From contig JAAUOP010000009.1 of assembly GCA_012034805.1 (NCBI GenBank), positions 1 to 61,906 of the forward strand: a stretch of 61,906 nucleotides of DNA. Reading direction: 5' to 3'. The position numbers and the translations under genes are program-made. The notes under the pieces were generated by a model, which saw only the letters and a program-made list of their open reading frames with translations, was not told the DNA's origin and made no database searches. How positions within the stretch are numbered: position 1 is the stretch's first letter; the number at the start of each line of letters is the position of its first letter. Of this stretch, positions 48,245-58,384 are shown in pieces. Source of the stretch: Synechococcales cyanobacterium CRU_2_2 (lineage in GTDB: Bacteria; Cyanobacteriota; Cyanobacteriia; PCC-9006; JAAUQQ01).

Positions 48245-49694
48245 AGCGCACACATCATGTCCAAGCGGACATGAAAGAGTGGAACAAACAGGCAAGGCCA
48301 GCTAGTCGGCTTGAGGCCCTTGAATTTCGAAGCTCGCTAACCGATAGAAATTCGAAGGGTCTGTCAAACGTCGCGAGGGAAGCATTCCATCGATAGCAAC
48401 AACGCGAGAAACGTGAAACCTCGATAGACCAAACCCCTTACTCGACCAACGGGAGAAAAAATTTCGCCCGGACAACGAAAAACAATAGAAATTATCGCTG
48501 CCAAAACCCTTGCCCGAGAAACACAAGCCCTGAGAGGCCCATAAAATTAGCCTTAATGAAATCAACGGGTCGATGCAGTATCGATGTGTCCGGAAGCGGA
48601 TGCACGTACCTCCTCAATTTTCAAGTTCGCAGATATCACTTAGTTATAAGTGGTTGATTAGCACTTCGAATCAGGGAAACACATCGACCAACTTAAACCC
48701 TTAGAATCATGAGAACAATTGACTTGCCACAGCCGACTGAATTGAGAACAGACGACTGTCCTAGAACAGCCGACTTAGAACAGTTGACTCAGAACTATTC
48801 CCTCAATCGGTAGAGAAGCAAGGGCTTCATCAAGCGGCTGAAGTCAAGTAATCGCACTGAAAGGGCGATCGCTAAACCTCTAATACCTAGACACCGTATC
48901 GCTGGTGCTAGACAAAAATCAAGGTACTTCAACCAACTTTCATAGGTGGCGCAGTATATTTCAGGACAAAAGACAGGAGAAAGGATACGGATTTGACTTC
49001 GCTTGCGCTAGGGTCGACAGCTGAAAGGGTCCACACAAACGGCACGCTTTTCAACGTTTCCACGGCTTATCATAGCTCAATCACGCTCTCTCTGGGGCTT
49101 GCCCCAGAGAGAGCCCATTCCGAGGCAGCCGCAGCCATAATTTAATCCGATGGAATCAATCACCTGAACGATGCCCTCTAAACTATTGCGCAGGACATTT
49201 TCCCGGAAGAGCGGCATGAAGTTTTAGTGAAGTCTGATAGTGGGAAGGGCGATCGCAGGACTTACATTCACCCAGGGGCGTGCCCCTCTAATCGTATGAA
49301 GTTTATGTTAATTAAGTTTAAAGTTTAAGTTCAGGTTTGATTTCAACTTCGCTCAAACATTACACCCTCTTCTAGACCACAAAGACAGCTTTAAACGATG
49401 AGATCGCGGTCAGAACGAGCTAAAACTGGGTAGCAAAAGGTAAAAACCAAGATATCTCTATCCCCCAGAGAAGATGTCTGCGCCGATACGGCCAACTCAA
49501 GGGAAGTTGTATTCCATTCGCTCTTTCACTCGCCCACTGAGGGGATAGAAATTAGCCAAGACCGACCCTAGGCCCACACTCTAGACAACAAAGTTACTCT
49601 CCGTATAATCAAGAATTCATGACTGGGCAAAGTTGAAGAAACGGGTCATTTGATCAAAGATAAGTCCGAAACATCTGGAACAGAACAGCTTAAA
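48245..49694. other. 1.45-kb region without a recognisable gene, upstream of the PKS operon
   Basis: Only short, composition-driven open frames are present. It holds a degenerate 14-bp tandem repeat (AGAACAGCCGACTT type) at 48750-48798 and a long perfect palindrome at 49085-49114. It should contain the promoter of the PKS operon, but no clear element stands out. It also separates the operon from dnaB, which is transcribed toward it and ends at 49695. Confidence 0.6.
49085..49114. terminator. Perfect 14-bp inverted repeat (hairpin)
   Basis: GCTCTCTCTGGGGC at 49085-49098 and its exact complement at 49101-49114 are separated by TT. The stem is strong, but it is not followed by a T-run on either strand. 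Possibilities are a factor-assisted terminator for the dnaB transcript or a remnant of a small palindromic repeat. Confidence 0.45.
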
Positions 49695-51689
49695 TCAAGC
49701 CGTTGGTCCCCCAGCTAAATTACGGAAGCGCGTAAACTGGGGTTCAAACAGAAGCTTGACAGTTCCCACTGGGCCGTTGCGATGCTTGGCAATAATCACC
49801 TCCGCAATGCCACGATCGGGGGTGTCGGGGTTATAGTATTCGTCACGGTAGAGCATGACGATCAGGTCCGCGTCCTGCTCGATGGAGTTGTGAACCACAA
49901 TATTGTTGGCCACAAAGTTGTGATCACCTGGCACCGTGAGATCGAAGACTTCCTCAATACCAGCCGACTCAATCGATATAATTTCGTCCCAGTAAAGATC
50001 GCTATTGGCTAATTGAGCGAGCTGGGGGGACTGCACCACAGTTGCAACCCGGTATGCCCGTTCACGGCTTAGATTTTGGCGGTATGGCTGGGTTCCCAAA
50101 TCAGCTGTCCCGAGCTGAGAGTGCATCTGCCGCTGTGTTAGTCCCCGAGTCTGCATGGCCGGCAAGGCATGGGGTTGCCAAACATTGCTAGGGACCATGC
50201 CACGATTTGTACTGGGCGGGCGATTTTCTAGGTGAGATGCGATGAGGGCAATACGGCTACCCAGTTGTAGTTCATCCAATCGCGGCCAGCCTTCAAGGGT
50301 TCGAAAGGGATGATTGGCCGTTGCGCGAATACGCCGACCTAGGCGAGTCATCAATTGAAAAACAGGTTTGATGCCCGTTGAAAAGGCTCGGCTGGCGATC
50401 GCTTTCTCAATTCGACCAGTCTCCTCGTTTAAGGCCCACACGGCAAAGTTAGATTGGCCCACAAGAGTCCTGATGGGGACCCGTCGCCCACTCTCTGCCA
50501 AGGTAATTAAGGTGTCGCCGGTTAGGCAGCCCGATTCTCGCAAGTCCGACATCATGGGGCGCTTGTTGGTGCGGGCTTCGACGCCCCGGCTAAGCTGGGA
50601 CAGCGTCATCACAGGCACCTGAAGTTCGCGAGCCATGCCCTTGAGGGCGCGGGTGATTTTGGAAAGCTCTTGGACGCGGTTATCGGAATTCCCCTCCATC
50701 AGCTGCAAATAGTCAATCAAAATTAGACCCAACTTGCCACCATGCTCCGCCTGAAGCCGTCTGGCCTTAGAGCGCATTTCGGTGACGGAAATGTTGGGGG
50801 TGTCGTCGATGTAAATGGGGAATTGGGAGAGCTGGCTGATGGCGTGGCCCAACACCTCCCATTCTTCTTGGCGCACGCGACCGGCGCGCAACCGACCGCT
50901 TTCGATGCTGACTTCGCTCGAGAGCAAGCGATAAACCAGCTGCTCCTTGGACATTTCTAGACTAAACACACAGACGGGAAGCTTGTGGAGTGCGGCGATG
51001 TTGCGGGCGAGGTTGAGGACAAAACTCGTTTTACCCATCGCCGGACGTCCGGCGACGATAATCAAGTCCGATCGCTGGAAGCCTTGGGTCATGGCGTCCA
51101 GATCATAGAAATTGCAGGGGATCCCGGCGACGGCGGTGCCAAGGGAACGGCTTTCGATTTCGTTGAAGGTGGTGGTCAGAACTTCCGCTGTGGGCGAAAG
51201 GCTCGACTGGGGCCGCTCCTGAGCAAGGCTAAAAATTCGCTGCTCGGCCTTGTCCAGCATTTCTTCCAGGGGCATGGCTTTGTCATAGCCAAGTTGAATA
51301 ATTTCGTTCCCCGCCTTGATCAGCTGACGCCGCAGATACTTGTCAGTGACCAACTGGGCGTACTGGTCAATGTTGGCTGAGCTAACCAGGCGATCGACTA
51401 GCTGTGCAATCCGACCCTGGCCTCCGATTTTTTCGAGCTTGTCGTTATCCTGCAACCAAGCCGTAATCGTCGTCAAGTCGGTCGGCTTACCCTGGGCATG
51501 GAGCAACAGGGCCGTGCGGTAAATTTCCTGGTGGGCACTGATATAAAACGCCTGGGGCTGAAGAATATCAGCAACTCGCGCGATCGCCTCAGGATCCAGC
51601 AAAATACCGCCGAGGATGGCCTCTTCTGCATCCACGTTTTGGGGAGGGACGCGATCGCTCAGCGGCTTAAAACTCGGCTCCTGAATCAT
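49695..51689 (-). CDS. dnaB: Replicative DNA helicase with mini-intein
   Basis: The extein parts add up to about 450 residues, the normal DnaB size. The Walker A GRPAMGKTS is near residue 214, and the Walker B block LILIDYLQL and SQLSRGVEAR follow. An intein of 214 residues is inserted after DLRESG (residue 387), before SIEQDADL. It lies directly downstream of rplI on the same strand, the usual rplI-dnaB pairing. Confidence 0.97.
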   Translation of the reverse strand: MIQEPSFKPLSDRVPPQNVDAEEAILGGILLDPEAIARVADILQPQAFYISAHQEIYRTALLLHAQGKPTDLTTITAWLQDNDKLEKIGGQGRIAQLVDRLVSSANIDQYAQLVTDKYLRRQLIKAGNEIIQLGYDKAMPLEEMLDKAEQRIFSLAQERPQSSLSPTAEVLTTTFNEIESRSLGTAVAGIPCNFYDLDAMTQGFQRSDLIIVAGRPAMGKTSFVLNLARNIAALHKLPVCVFSLEMSKEQLVYRLLSSEVSIESGRLRAGRVRQEEWEVLGHAISQLSQFPIYIDDTPNISVTEMRSKARRLQAEHGGKLGLILIDYLQLMEGNSDNRVQELSKITRALKGMARELQVPVMTLSQLSRGVEARTNKRPMMSDLRESGCLTGDTLITLAESGRRVPIRTLVGQSNFAVWALNEETGRIEKAIASRAFSTGIKPVFQLMTRLGRRIRATANHPFRTLEGWPRLDELQLGSRIALIASHLENRPPSTNRGMVPSNVWQPHALPAMQTRGLTQRQMHSQLGTADLGTQPYRQNLSRERAYRVATVVQSPQLAQLANSDLYWDEIISIESAGIEEVFDLTVPGDHNFVANNIVVHNSIEQDADLIVMLYRDEYYNPDTPDRGIAEVIIAKHRNGPVGTVKLLFEPQFTRFRNLAGGPTA
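49887..50528 (-). other. Mini-intein in DnaB
   Basis: Residues 388-601 of the DnaB ORF. Block A is CLTGDTLI with Cys1. Block B contains TANH. Block F/G is EVFDLTVPGDHNFVANNI, ending VVHN, with Ser as the +1 residue. The about 100 residues in the middle contain no LAGLIDADG blocks, so the homing endonuclease is missing. All residues for splicing are present, and an active self-splicing mini-intein is expected. It is a homologue of the known Ssp-type DnaB intein. Confidence 0.95.
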
Positions 51690-51893
51690 GCTCTGCCTCC
51701 AAGAACGGGTCGCCTGCCCATAGTATCGTACATTTGTATTACACGAGAATGTGTCGCACGCCTAGGGCTTGGCAGAAAAAACAATGACCCCAACCACGAA
51801 GGAGAGGCCATTTTGCCGAAATGATGGCGATTAGGGTTAAATAGGTGGCTGCCAAAGTGGAGACTGTTGAAAGTTACGATTTACTCAATTGCA

Positions 51894-52352
51894 CTAGAGC
51901 GCCGCCACCCGGATGTTGACGTCTGCCGTCACCTCGGGGTGCAGCTTCACCGGAATGGTGTAGTCGCCCAATCTGCTGATCTCGGGGACTTCAATATCGC
52001 GGCGATCGAGTTCAATATTGGCCATTTCCTTGATCACATCTGCCACATCTGCGTTGGTGACCGTACCAAAAATGGCCTGGTCTTCGCCCACCTGCTTCTT
52101 GATGGTGAACCGACCAATGGTCGCGAGAGCAGTCTTTTGCTTCTCGGCGGCTTCTTTCTCAGCGGCTAGGCGCTCAATCTCCTTGGCCCGACGGAACTCC
52201 ACCTGCTTGAGCACCCCCGGCGTGGCGAGTTGAGCCATACCTTGGGGGAACAAATAATTACGGGCAAAACCCGGTGCGACCTCAACCAGGTCGCCATCAC
52301 GACCGAGTTTACGAATTTCTTGCGTCAAAACGACCTGGACGCGCTTAGGCAT
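51894..52352 (-). CDS. rplI: 50S ribosomal protein L9
   Basis: 152 residues with the bL9 N-terminal signature [36 protein letters not shown], seen as the family pattern GDxVxVxxGYARNYLxP. A coiled connecting helix ([15 protein letters not shown]) and the C-terminal domain with [10 protein letters not shown] follow. It lies ahead of dnaB. Confidence 0.97.
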   Translation of the reverse strand: MPKRVQVVLTQEIRKLGRDGDLVEVAPGFARNYLFPQGMAQLATPGVLKQVEFRRAKEIERLAAEKEAAEKQKTALATIGRFTIKKQVGEDQAIFGTVTNADVADVIKEMANIELDRRDIEVPEISRLGDYTIPVKLHPEVTADVNIRVAAL

Positions 52353-52428
52353 GGATCCTCTTCTGCATCGTTGCTATATCTCCGAACACCATATCCTACC
52401 GAACCCCTGTCAGGGTGGCAAGCACCTG

Positions 52429-52500
52429 GATCAAATTCGCCATCGATCAAATTCGCCATCGATCAAATTCGCCATCGATCAAATTCGCCAACAAATTCGC
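52429..52500. repeat. 16-bp tandem repeat upstream of rplI
   Basis: GATCAAATTCGCCATC is repeated almost four times, then two half-units (AACAAATTCGCCA). It lies between rplI and the end of the CheA gene. There are no spacers, so it is not CRISPR. Confidence 0.92.
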
Positions 52501-52563
52501 CAAACTGCACGATGGGAACCAAAGACACCAATGGCTATTCGTCGGCTATTCGTCTGGCCCTGG

Positions 52564-55341
52564 CTAGGCCAATAGACCTGCCGCCTCCCCGGCGAGCAGC
52601 ATATCCAGTTGCCGCAGCAATTCTTGGTTGCCGAGGGGTTTAGTGTAGTAGCCCGTGGCTCCGAGCTGTCGGGCCTTGCCCACGTGGCGATCGCCCTGGC
52701 GCGAGGTCAACAGCGCCACTGGCAACCGGGCGAGGTTGGCATCTTGGCGAATCCGGCTCAAGAGCTGAAACCGTCTAGACGGGGCATTTCCACATCAGAC
52801 ACCACCAGATTACAGCGCAGTCCAGCCGCCAGCCGTTCCCAGGCCTCTTGACCATCACGACATTGCACCACCTGATAGCCCTCCCGCTCCAGGGAACGCA
52901 CCATCCAGCGACGCACCGTGAGGGAATCATCGACGACCAAGGCCGTGGGCAGCAAGGAGGTGACAGTGGTCTCTCGGTTAAGATCTAAGGAGGCCGGGGG
53001 CGAGAGGGCTTCAGGTTTTAGGACGGGCACCACCTCTCCAGAGGCCAAAATCGTACAGCCTGAGAGGTAGGGCGGTAGGGGAACCCAGGGTTCAAAGGGT
53101 TTGAGCACCATTTCCTGCTCGCACAGCAACTGATCAACGGCGATCGCCAAGGGTCTCCCCGGACGCTCGACGACAATGGCAACACTGGCAACCCCGCTGC
53201 TGGGGCGATCGCCCCGGCCTGACCGACGCCCAGCTTGAGCGCCCCAGGGCTCAGGGGCATCAGCGCCTCCAGCGGTACTAGTGGGATCGTCTGGCCGCGC
53301 CAATCCAATTCTGTCGGGACGCTTTCCGCGTCAGGCGAAAGCAGTAGGGGCAAAAAATCGAGGATCTGCACCGACGGAATCGCAGCCATGGCGGGCACCC
53401 CACGATGGCGACGGCTTTGGCACACCAGTAGCGGCAAAATATTGATCGACAACGGCAGCACCAGCGTGAACTGGCTGCCCTGGTGGGGCTGGGTGGTGAC
53501 CTGGACAGCGCCCCGCAGGGCTTCCACCTGGGCTTTGACCACATCTAACCCCACGCCCCGCCCGGACAATTCACCCACTTGGGTCGCTGTGGAAAACCGG
53601 AGTCGAACAGGTAGTTCAACAAGGTGGCATCACCGGGGCGTTCAGCAGGAGCCAATCCGGCCTGCATGGCCTTGGCATAAACGCGTTCGAGGTTGATCCC
53701 CTGGCCATCATCTTGGAGAGCGATCGCAACCTGGGTACCGGTTTGCCGCGCCGACAGCCGCAGGGTCGCAACCTCGAGCTTATCCCTCTGCCGTCGTTCC
53801 TGGCGCGATTCGATGCCGTGGTCAAAGGCGTTGCGCAGCAGGTGCATGAGCGGATCGTAGAGCTGATCGAGCATCGCCCGATCCACCAGGGTTTCCCCGC
53901 CAACGACGACGAGTTCCACGGGTTTGTCAAAACGCTGGCTCAGATCCCACAGGGGACGCCGAAACCGTTCTGCCAGCAAGGAAAAGGGCCGCATCCTCGT
54001 GGCATGTAAATCTAGGCGCAGACCTGTCATTTGCTCCTGCAACTGGAGCATGGCTTCCTCTGCGCCCTTGGAAAACAGGGTAATGTCATCGCTGCTTTCT
54101 TCGAGCCGCGTCAGCAGTTCTTGGAAATCCTGGAGTAGGCTATGGACATCGGTAAATTGATCGAGCTCCAGGGCGTCGAATTCTGAGTCCAGGGAGGTTG
54201 CCGTCGCGACGCTAGCGCGGCTTCGAGCTGCAGCGAGCTTGCCGGACTTCAGGCGGCCCGGTGTCGAGAGTGGCAAGAGTAGCTGATCATAGAGGGTTTG
54301 CAGTTGCTCGCGCACCTGGTAGAACTGACGCGATCGCCGTCGCACATCCTGGTTCGATTGATTCACACGGCGATGTTCTAGCTTAAGCGTTTCGTAACTG
54401 ATCAGCATTTCACCGAGGCGATCGTTCAGCTGATTGAGGCGACTGAGCGGCACACGGAGCGTGGGTTCGGTCGTTGCGGCCACAGGATTTAGAGTCGCAG
54501 GATTCTCCAGAGCCACAGACTCGGTAAGCTGACCCCAGGCCCAACTGAATGGCAGCGGGGCGGTGTCTTGGAGGACGCGATCGCAGGCATCATTGAGATA
54601 GTCGAGCACCGTCTGGGCTTGCTTTTCGGCTACGACTGTCGCCAGCTCCGCTTGCACCAAGCTCACACACTGCTTTAGCCAGCTCAAGTTCAGCACCTCT
54701 GCCAACATCTGGGCACTGTCCGTCAGATTGGCCAAAACCGCTGCCACCGGCTGATGGGTCAAGTCCGCCTGAGCCGCCGCTAACAACTGTCGAAAATCGC
54801 TGTCTAAAACGAGCTTGACCGGGTCGATACCTCCAGCCATGGCGATCGCTTCCGCCCCAACCCCGTCTTGCTCTAGAACCTGGGTTCCCTCTAGCAGCGC
54901 TTCAAGGCTCGCAACCAAGTCTGAGGTCGGATCGGGTTGGGTAGCAGCCGCAGCGAGCAGTTGCCGAACGTCGTCAATCCCCCGCAGCAGCAGCTCTTGA
55001 GCCTGCGCTAGATCCGGAACCCGCTGCTCCCGCACCGCCAAGAGCACATCCTCGAGGCGATGGGACAGACGCGCTAAGCCCTGCAGCCGCGCCAGCCCTG
55101 CTCCTCCCTTAAGCGTGTGGGCAGCCCGCAAGAGTGCTTTCCAATCCAGGGATATCTCATCTGGAACCAGCCTCGATTGACAGACTTGCAAAATGCCCGC
55201 CTCTAGGGCCTCAACATATTCCGGGGCGTCCTCCTGAATAAAACAGTGGCGTACCTCTTGTTCGATATCCGTCAGATTACTGGCACTCAACATAGCAACA
55301 AGGGGAATAGGGGGCTCAGCAAACGCGATCGGGGAAATCAT
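52564..55341 (-). CDS. CheA-type hybrid histidine kinase (PilL/HmpE-like; three frame breaks)
   Basis: Hpt domain with AHTLKGGA (phospho-His at residue 75). The HATPase core has HLLRNAFDHGIE (N-box) and QDDGQGINL (G1). A CheW-like domain follows, and the C-terminal receiver has VVDDSLTVRR and VVSDVEMPRLDGF. The track breaks near 53593 (T-run), near 53217 and near 52766; one added base at each rejoins FSTATQVGELSGRG, GRGDRPSSG and GFELLSRIRQ. The reconstructed protein is about 925 residues. This is the last gene of the motility-signalling operon. It phosphorylates the CheY-type partners and controls twitching or gliding. Confidence 0.9.
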
Positions 55342-55390
55342 TACAGGGCGTCACTCAGGGCGTTACTCAGGGCATCACTCAGGGCGTCAC
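55341..55390. repeat. 12-14 bp tandem repeat between CheA and MCP genes
   Basis: The unit CAGGGCGTCACT occurs about four times in the short spacer. Confidence 0.8.
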
Positions 55391-55405
55391 CCCAAACAAA
55401 CAGCC

Positions 55406-57257
55406 CTAGGACGGCTGAGCCTGAAACTGTTTCACGGAATGCTGCAATTGATTGGAAACGGTCAGCAATTGCCGCAGCATTTCGGACACCGCAACCGATT
55501 CTTCGGAACTGCCCTGGGCCAAAATCGCCACGGACTGCATCGTCTCGCCAACTGCGGCAGAAGCCGCTGTTTGCGAGGCGGTGCTGGCCGAAATCGATTG
55601 CAACAATCCGTCAATTTCTTGGTTCGTCTGCACCAAAGACGCCAAGGTCGTTCGGGTTTTGTCCACCAACTCAGAGCCCGTGACCACTTGCTCGGTGCCC
55701 TGCTCCATCATCGTGAGCACTTCGGCAGTTTCGAGCTGAATGCCCGTCACCAGTTGCTCGATTTCCTGAGTCGCATGGGTAACCTGCTCCGCCAAGCGTC
55801 GCACTTCATCGGCAACGATGCGAAAGCCTTGGCCATGCTCTCCGGCCCGAACCGCTTCAATCGAGGCATTAAACGCCAGCAGGTTGGTTTTGGCGGACAC
55901 CTCGGAGATCAAACCGACAATCTTGGAAATTTCTTGGGAAGATTCAGTGAGGCGCTTCACCTTTTTGGCGGTTTCGGCGACGCTGCCGCGCAGACCGTTA
56001 ATGCTCAACACGGTTTGCTCCATCGCCTCACCTCCGGCGTCTGCCGCCGCCGAAGCCCGACGAGAAATTGAGGCAGCCTGGGACGCAGTTGCGGCCACAC
56101 CTTCAATCGAAATCGACATTTCTTTGACCGACTGGAGTGCCTCAGTCATCGATCGGGCCTGTTGGGTGGCGACATCGGCCAACGCGCCCACAGATTGGTC
56201 GCTGACCGCCACCTTTTGATTCACCTGGGAGGCCACTTCTTGAACCTGGAGAACGAGGCCCTGAAGACTAGCGACCGTTGAGTTAAAGGCATCGGCGACG
56301 GAGCCCATTTCGTCGTCTGTCACCCGAGCCCTCACGGTCAGGTTGCCCTGGCGCGCACCATCAATTTCGAGCAACAACTCCATGACACGCTTTTGCAAGC
56401 GTTCGGCTTCCTGGCGCTGGGCTTCGACCTCCTGCTCGTTTTGGGTCACCAATTGTTCCATACAGTCGGTGGAGGCATTGAAGTTGGCTGACATTTGATT
56501 GAAAGCGATCGCCAAGCTCCCCACCTCATCTGTCGAATCAACTTCGAGCGGCATCTCCGACTGCCCCTGGACAGCATCTGGGCTGCCTGTTTGAGCCGGA
56601 CGAGGGGCGCTGCAATCGTTCGAGTCAGGGTCAGCGTAATCAAAGCCTGTGCGGTTAACATCAAGGCTCCGATCCCCGCGCCTTGAACGGCCAGCTGCAT
56701 CCACAACGGCTGGGCGATCGCAGGGCTTATATCCGCATCCCCAGCCGTAGCACCGCTCACCGCAGGCGCACCTGTCATACTCGGCTGACTCCTGGCTGCC
56801 AGCTGAGCCTCTACGCCCCCAACAGCAACGCCCCCAGACCGATGCAACCCATCAAAGACACCGCCGCTGAAGCGCCAAAACCGATCCACTGTTTCTGTCG
56901 AACCGGCAAATCGACAAATCGTGGCCCTTGGCTCCTGCGCTTAGGCACTGGTCGAGGCAACCCAGAAGCGGCAGTGGGAGACGCCGAACTAGCCATTGCA
57001 GCATCCATCATCGCCAGATCGAGGCTGGTCTCATCCTGACCCGTGATGTCCAGACTGGGATCGATCGCCTCCAAAGCCTTACGGGCGATCGCGCCATATT
57101 GACCCTCAAGATCGGCACTGGCCAGGGTTTGATAAAGGGCGATCGCCTCTTCTTCTTGGCCTGCTTGCTGCAAGCTACTGGCCTGCATCACCAGTTCGAG
57201 AAACTGATCTTCAGTCATCGACGCAGCGGGGTCATGGATCAAATGGGGAGTGGGCAT
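55406..57257 (-). CDS. Methyl-accepting chemotaxis protein (PilJ/HmpD-like; two frame breaks)
   Basis: Reconstructed from three frames. An N-terminal cytoplasmic segment with TPR-like helices (EEEAIALYQTLASADLEGQ) comes first, then a Pro-rich linker. TM1 is FGASAAVSLMGCIGLGALLLG, followed by a short external stretch and TM2 (GIGALMLTAQALITLTL). A HAMP domain and the MCP signalling domain follow. The latter has the hairpin VGLISEVSAKTNLLAFNASIEAVRAGEHGQGF. Single missing bases near 56816-56820 (C-run on the plus strand) and near 56575 explain the breaks. No GAF or bilin-binding Cys is visible, so it is not an obvious PixJ photoreceptor. It works with the adjacent CheW and CheA. Confidence 0.88.
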
Positions 57258-57359
57258 AGTACTAGGCCAGAGGTGACTAAAAAGCTGGAATGAATTAAGC
57301 CGGAATGATTGAATTTATTGAATTTGAAGTGACTAAATCTGGAATAACATCAACAGAAA

Positions 57360-57806
57360 TCACTCAATCTGGAAAACTCGCTCGGGATCAAGTAACAGCA
57401 TTGGGCTATCTAGACGAATGACGCCTCGAAACCGATGGCGAATTTTTGCGGGGAACTGGGGCGGGAGCGATCGCACCTGATCTTCTGGGACTTCGACGAT
57501 GCCCAGGAGCTTGGAGACGATACAGGCAACGGTTCGCTGGGCTGCGGAATCCGTCAGCACAATGGCGGTCAAGGCGTCCCCCTGGCTCGGGGGCACTGGG
57601 TCGGCACGCAACAACAGCAGGTCGCTCAGATTGAGGCTCCACAGCAGCTTGCCCCGCCAGTTGGTCACGCCCAGGAGCAACGGATTAATTTCAGGAACGG
57701 GGCAAATCTGGCCCGGCTTAAGTTGCAGCACCTCGGTAATGGCACGGGCGGGTAAGCCGATGCGGAGTTGTTGTCTTAGGTGTAGGTCAAGGTATTCGAT
57801 CGCCAT
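57360..57806 (-). CDS. CheW-like adaptor (PilI/HmpC-like)
   Basis: 148 residues from ATG 57806 (MAIEYLDLHL), five bases after the upstream response regulator stop. The frame is open further back but that part overlaps the regulator. The fold pattern LGVTNWRGKLLWSLNLSDLL is the CheW core, and RHRFRGVIRLDSPMLLLDPERVF ends it. It couples the MCP to the CheA kinase at the membrane array. Confidence 0.9.
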   Translation of the reverse strand: MAIEYLDLHLRQQLRIGLPARAITEVLQLKPGQICPVPEINPLLLGVTNWRGKLLWSLNLSDLLLLRADPVPPSQGDALTAIVLTDSAAQRTVACIVSKLLGIVEVPEDQVRSLPPQFPAKIRHRFRGVIRLDSPMLLLDPERVFQIE

Positions 57807-57811
57807 CGCAT

Positions 57812-58267
57812 TTAAGCCAAACAAGAGGTTACTGCCGCAATCAAATCCTGGGGAGCAAAGGGCTTGGTTAAATAAACCGATCCCCCCTGGCGCAACCCCC
57901 AAAATCGATCGAAGTCCTGATCTTTAGACGTGCAGAAAATCACGGGGACTTGGGCGGTCTCCGGTCGAGCCCGGAGCTGTCGGCACAGGTCAAACCCACT
58001 CATACCCGGCATCACCACATCAATGACCAGCACATCAGGAGTCTGGTGGGCCAGCCAAACCAAAGCCGACTCTCCACTATCGACCGCTGCAACCGTCATT
58101 CCCATCTGCGCCAGCAAAGCCGCGATCAGTCGCTGCTCTGCCCGAGAATCATCCACAACCAGGGCGGTGGGGGCGGCGGGACTGACCGCAGGAGCTGGGT
58201 CTGAAGCTGGAACTCGGGCCTGGACCGAAGCCGGGACTGAAGCCGAAACGGGCAAGTTGTTAGACAT
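57812..58267 (-). CDS. CheY-like response regulator (PilH/HmpB-like)
   Basis: 151 residues. The receiver has VVDDSRAEQR, the phospho-Asp in VIDVVMPGMSGF, Thr in IFCTSKD and the conserved Lys in YLTKPF. An Ala/Pro/Val-rich stretch of about 30 residues precedes it and has no family meaning. It lies between the PatA-like regulator and CheW. Confidence 0.92.
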   Translation of the reverse strand: MSNNLPVSASVPASVQARVPASDPAPAVSPAAPTALVVDDSRAEQRLIAALLAQMGMTVAAVDSGESALVWLAHQTPDVLVIDVVMPGMSGFDLCRQLRARPETAQVPVIFCTSKDQDFDRFWGLRQGGSVYLTKPFAPQDLIAAVTSCLA

Positions 58268-58384
58268 AATGACGACACGGGGCGAGAGGGAGAGAGCCGC
58301 GACAAGGGTCGCTGGGGGCGTTTCTAAATGCGTTTCTAGGGGCGTTGCGAGAGCTATGATGAACAGCCTGACCAGGCGAGTTGC

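Noticed and set aside
48302..48565. A minus-strand open frame upstream of the PKS start
   Set aside because: It is short, Ser/Phe/Gly-rich and low in complexity, with no recognisable motif or clear start. It is more likely the leader region of the operon.
52429..52500. Possible CRISPR array
   Set aside because: Units are 16 bp, run directly head to tail and have no spacers; no cas genes are in the window. The same applies to the repeat at 25611.
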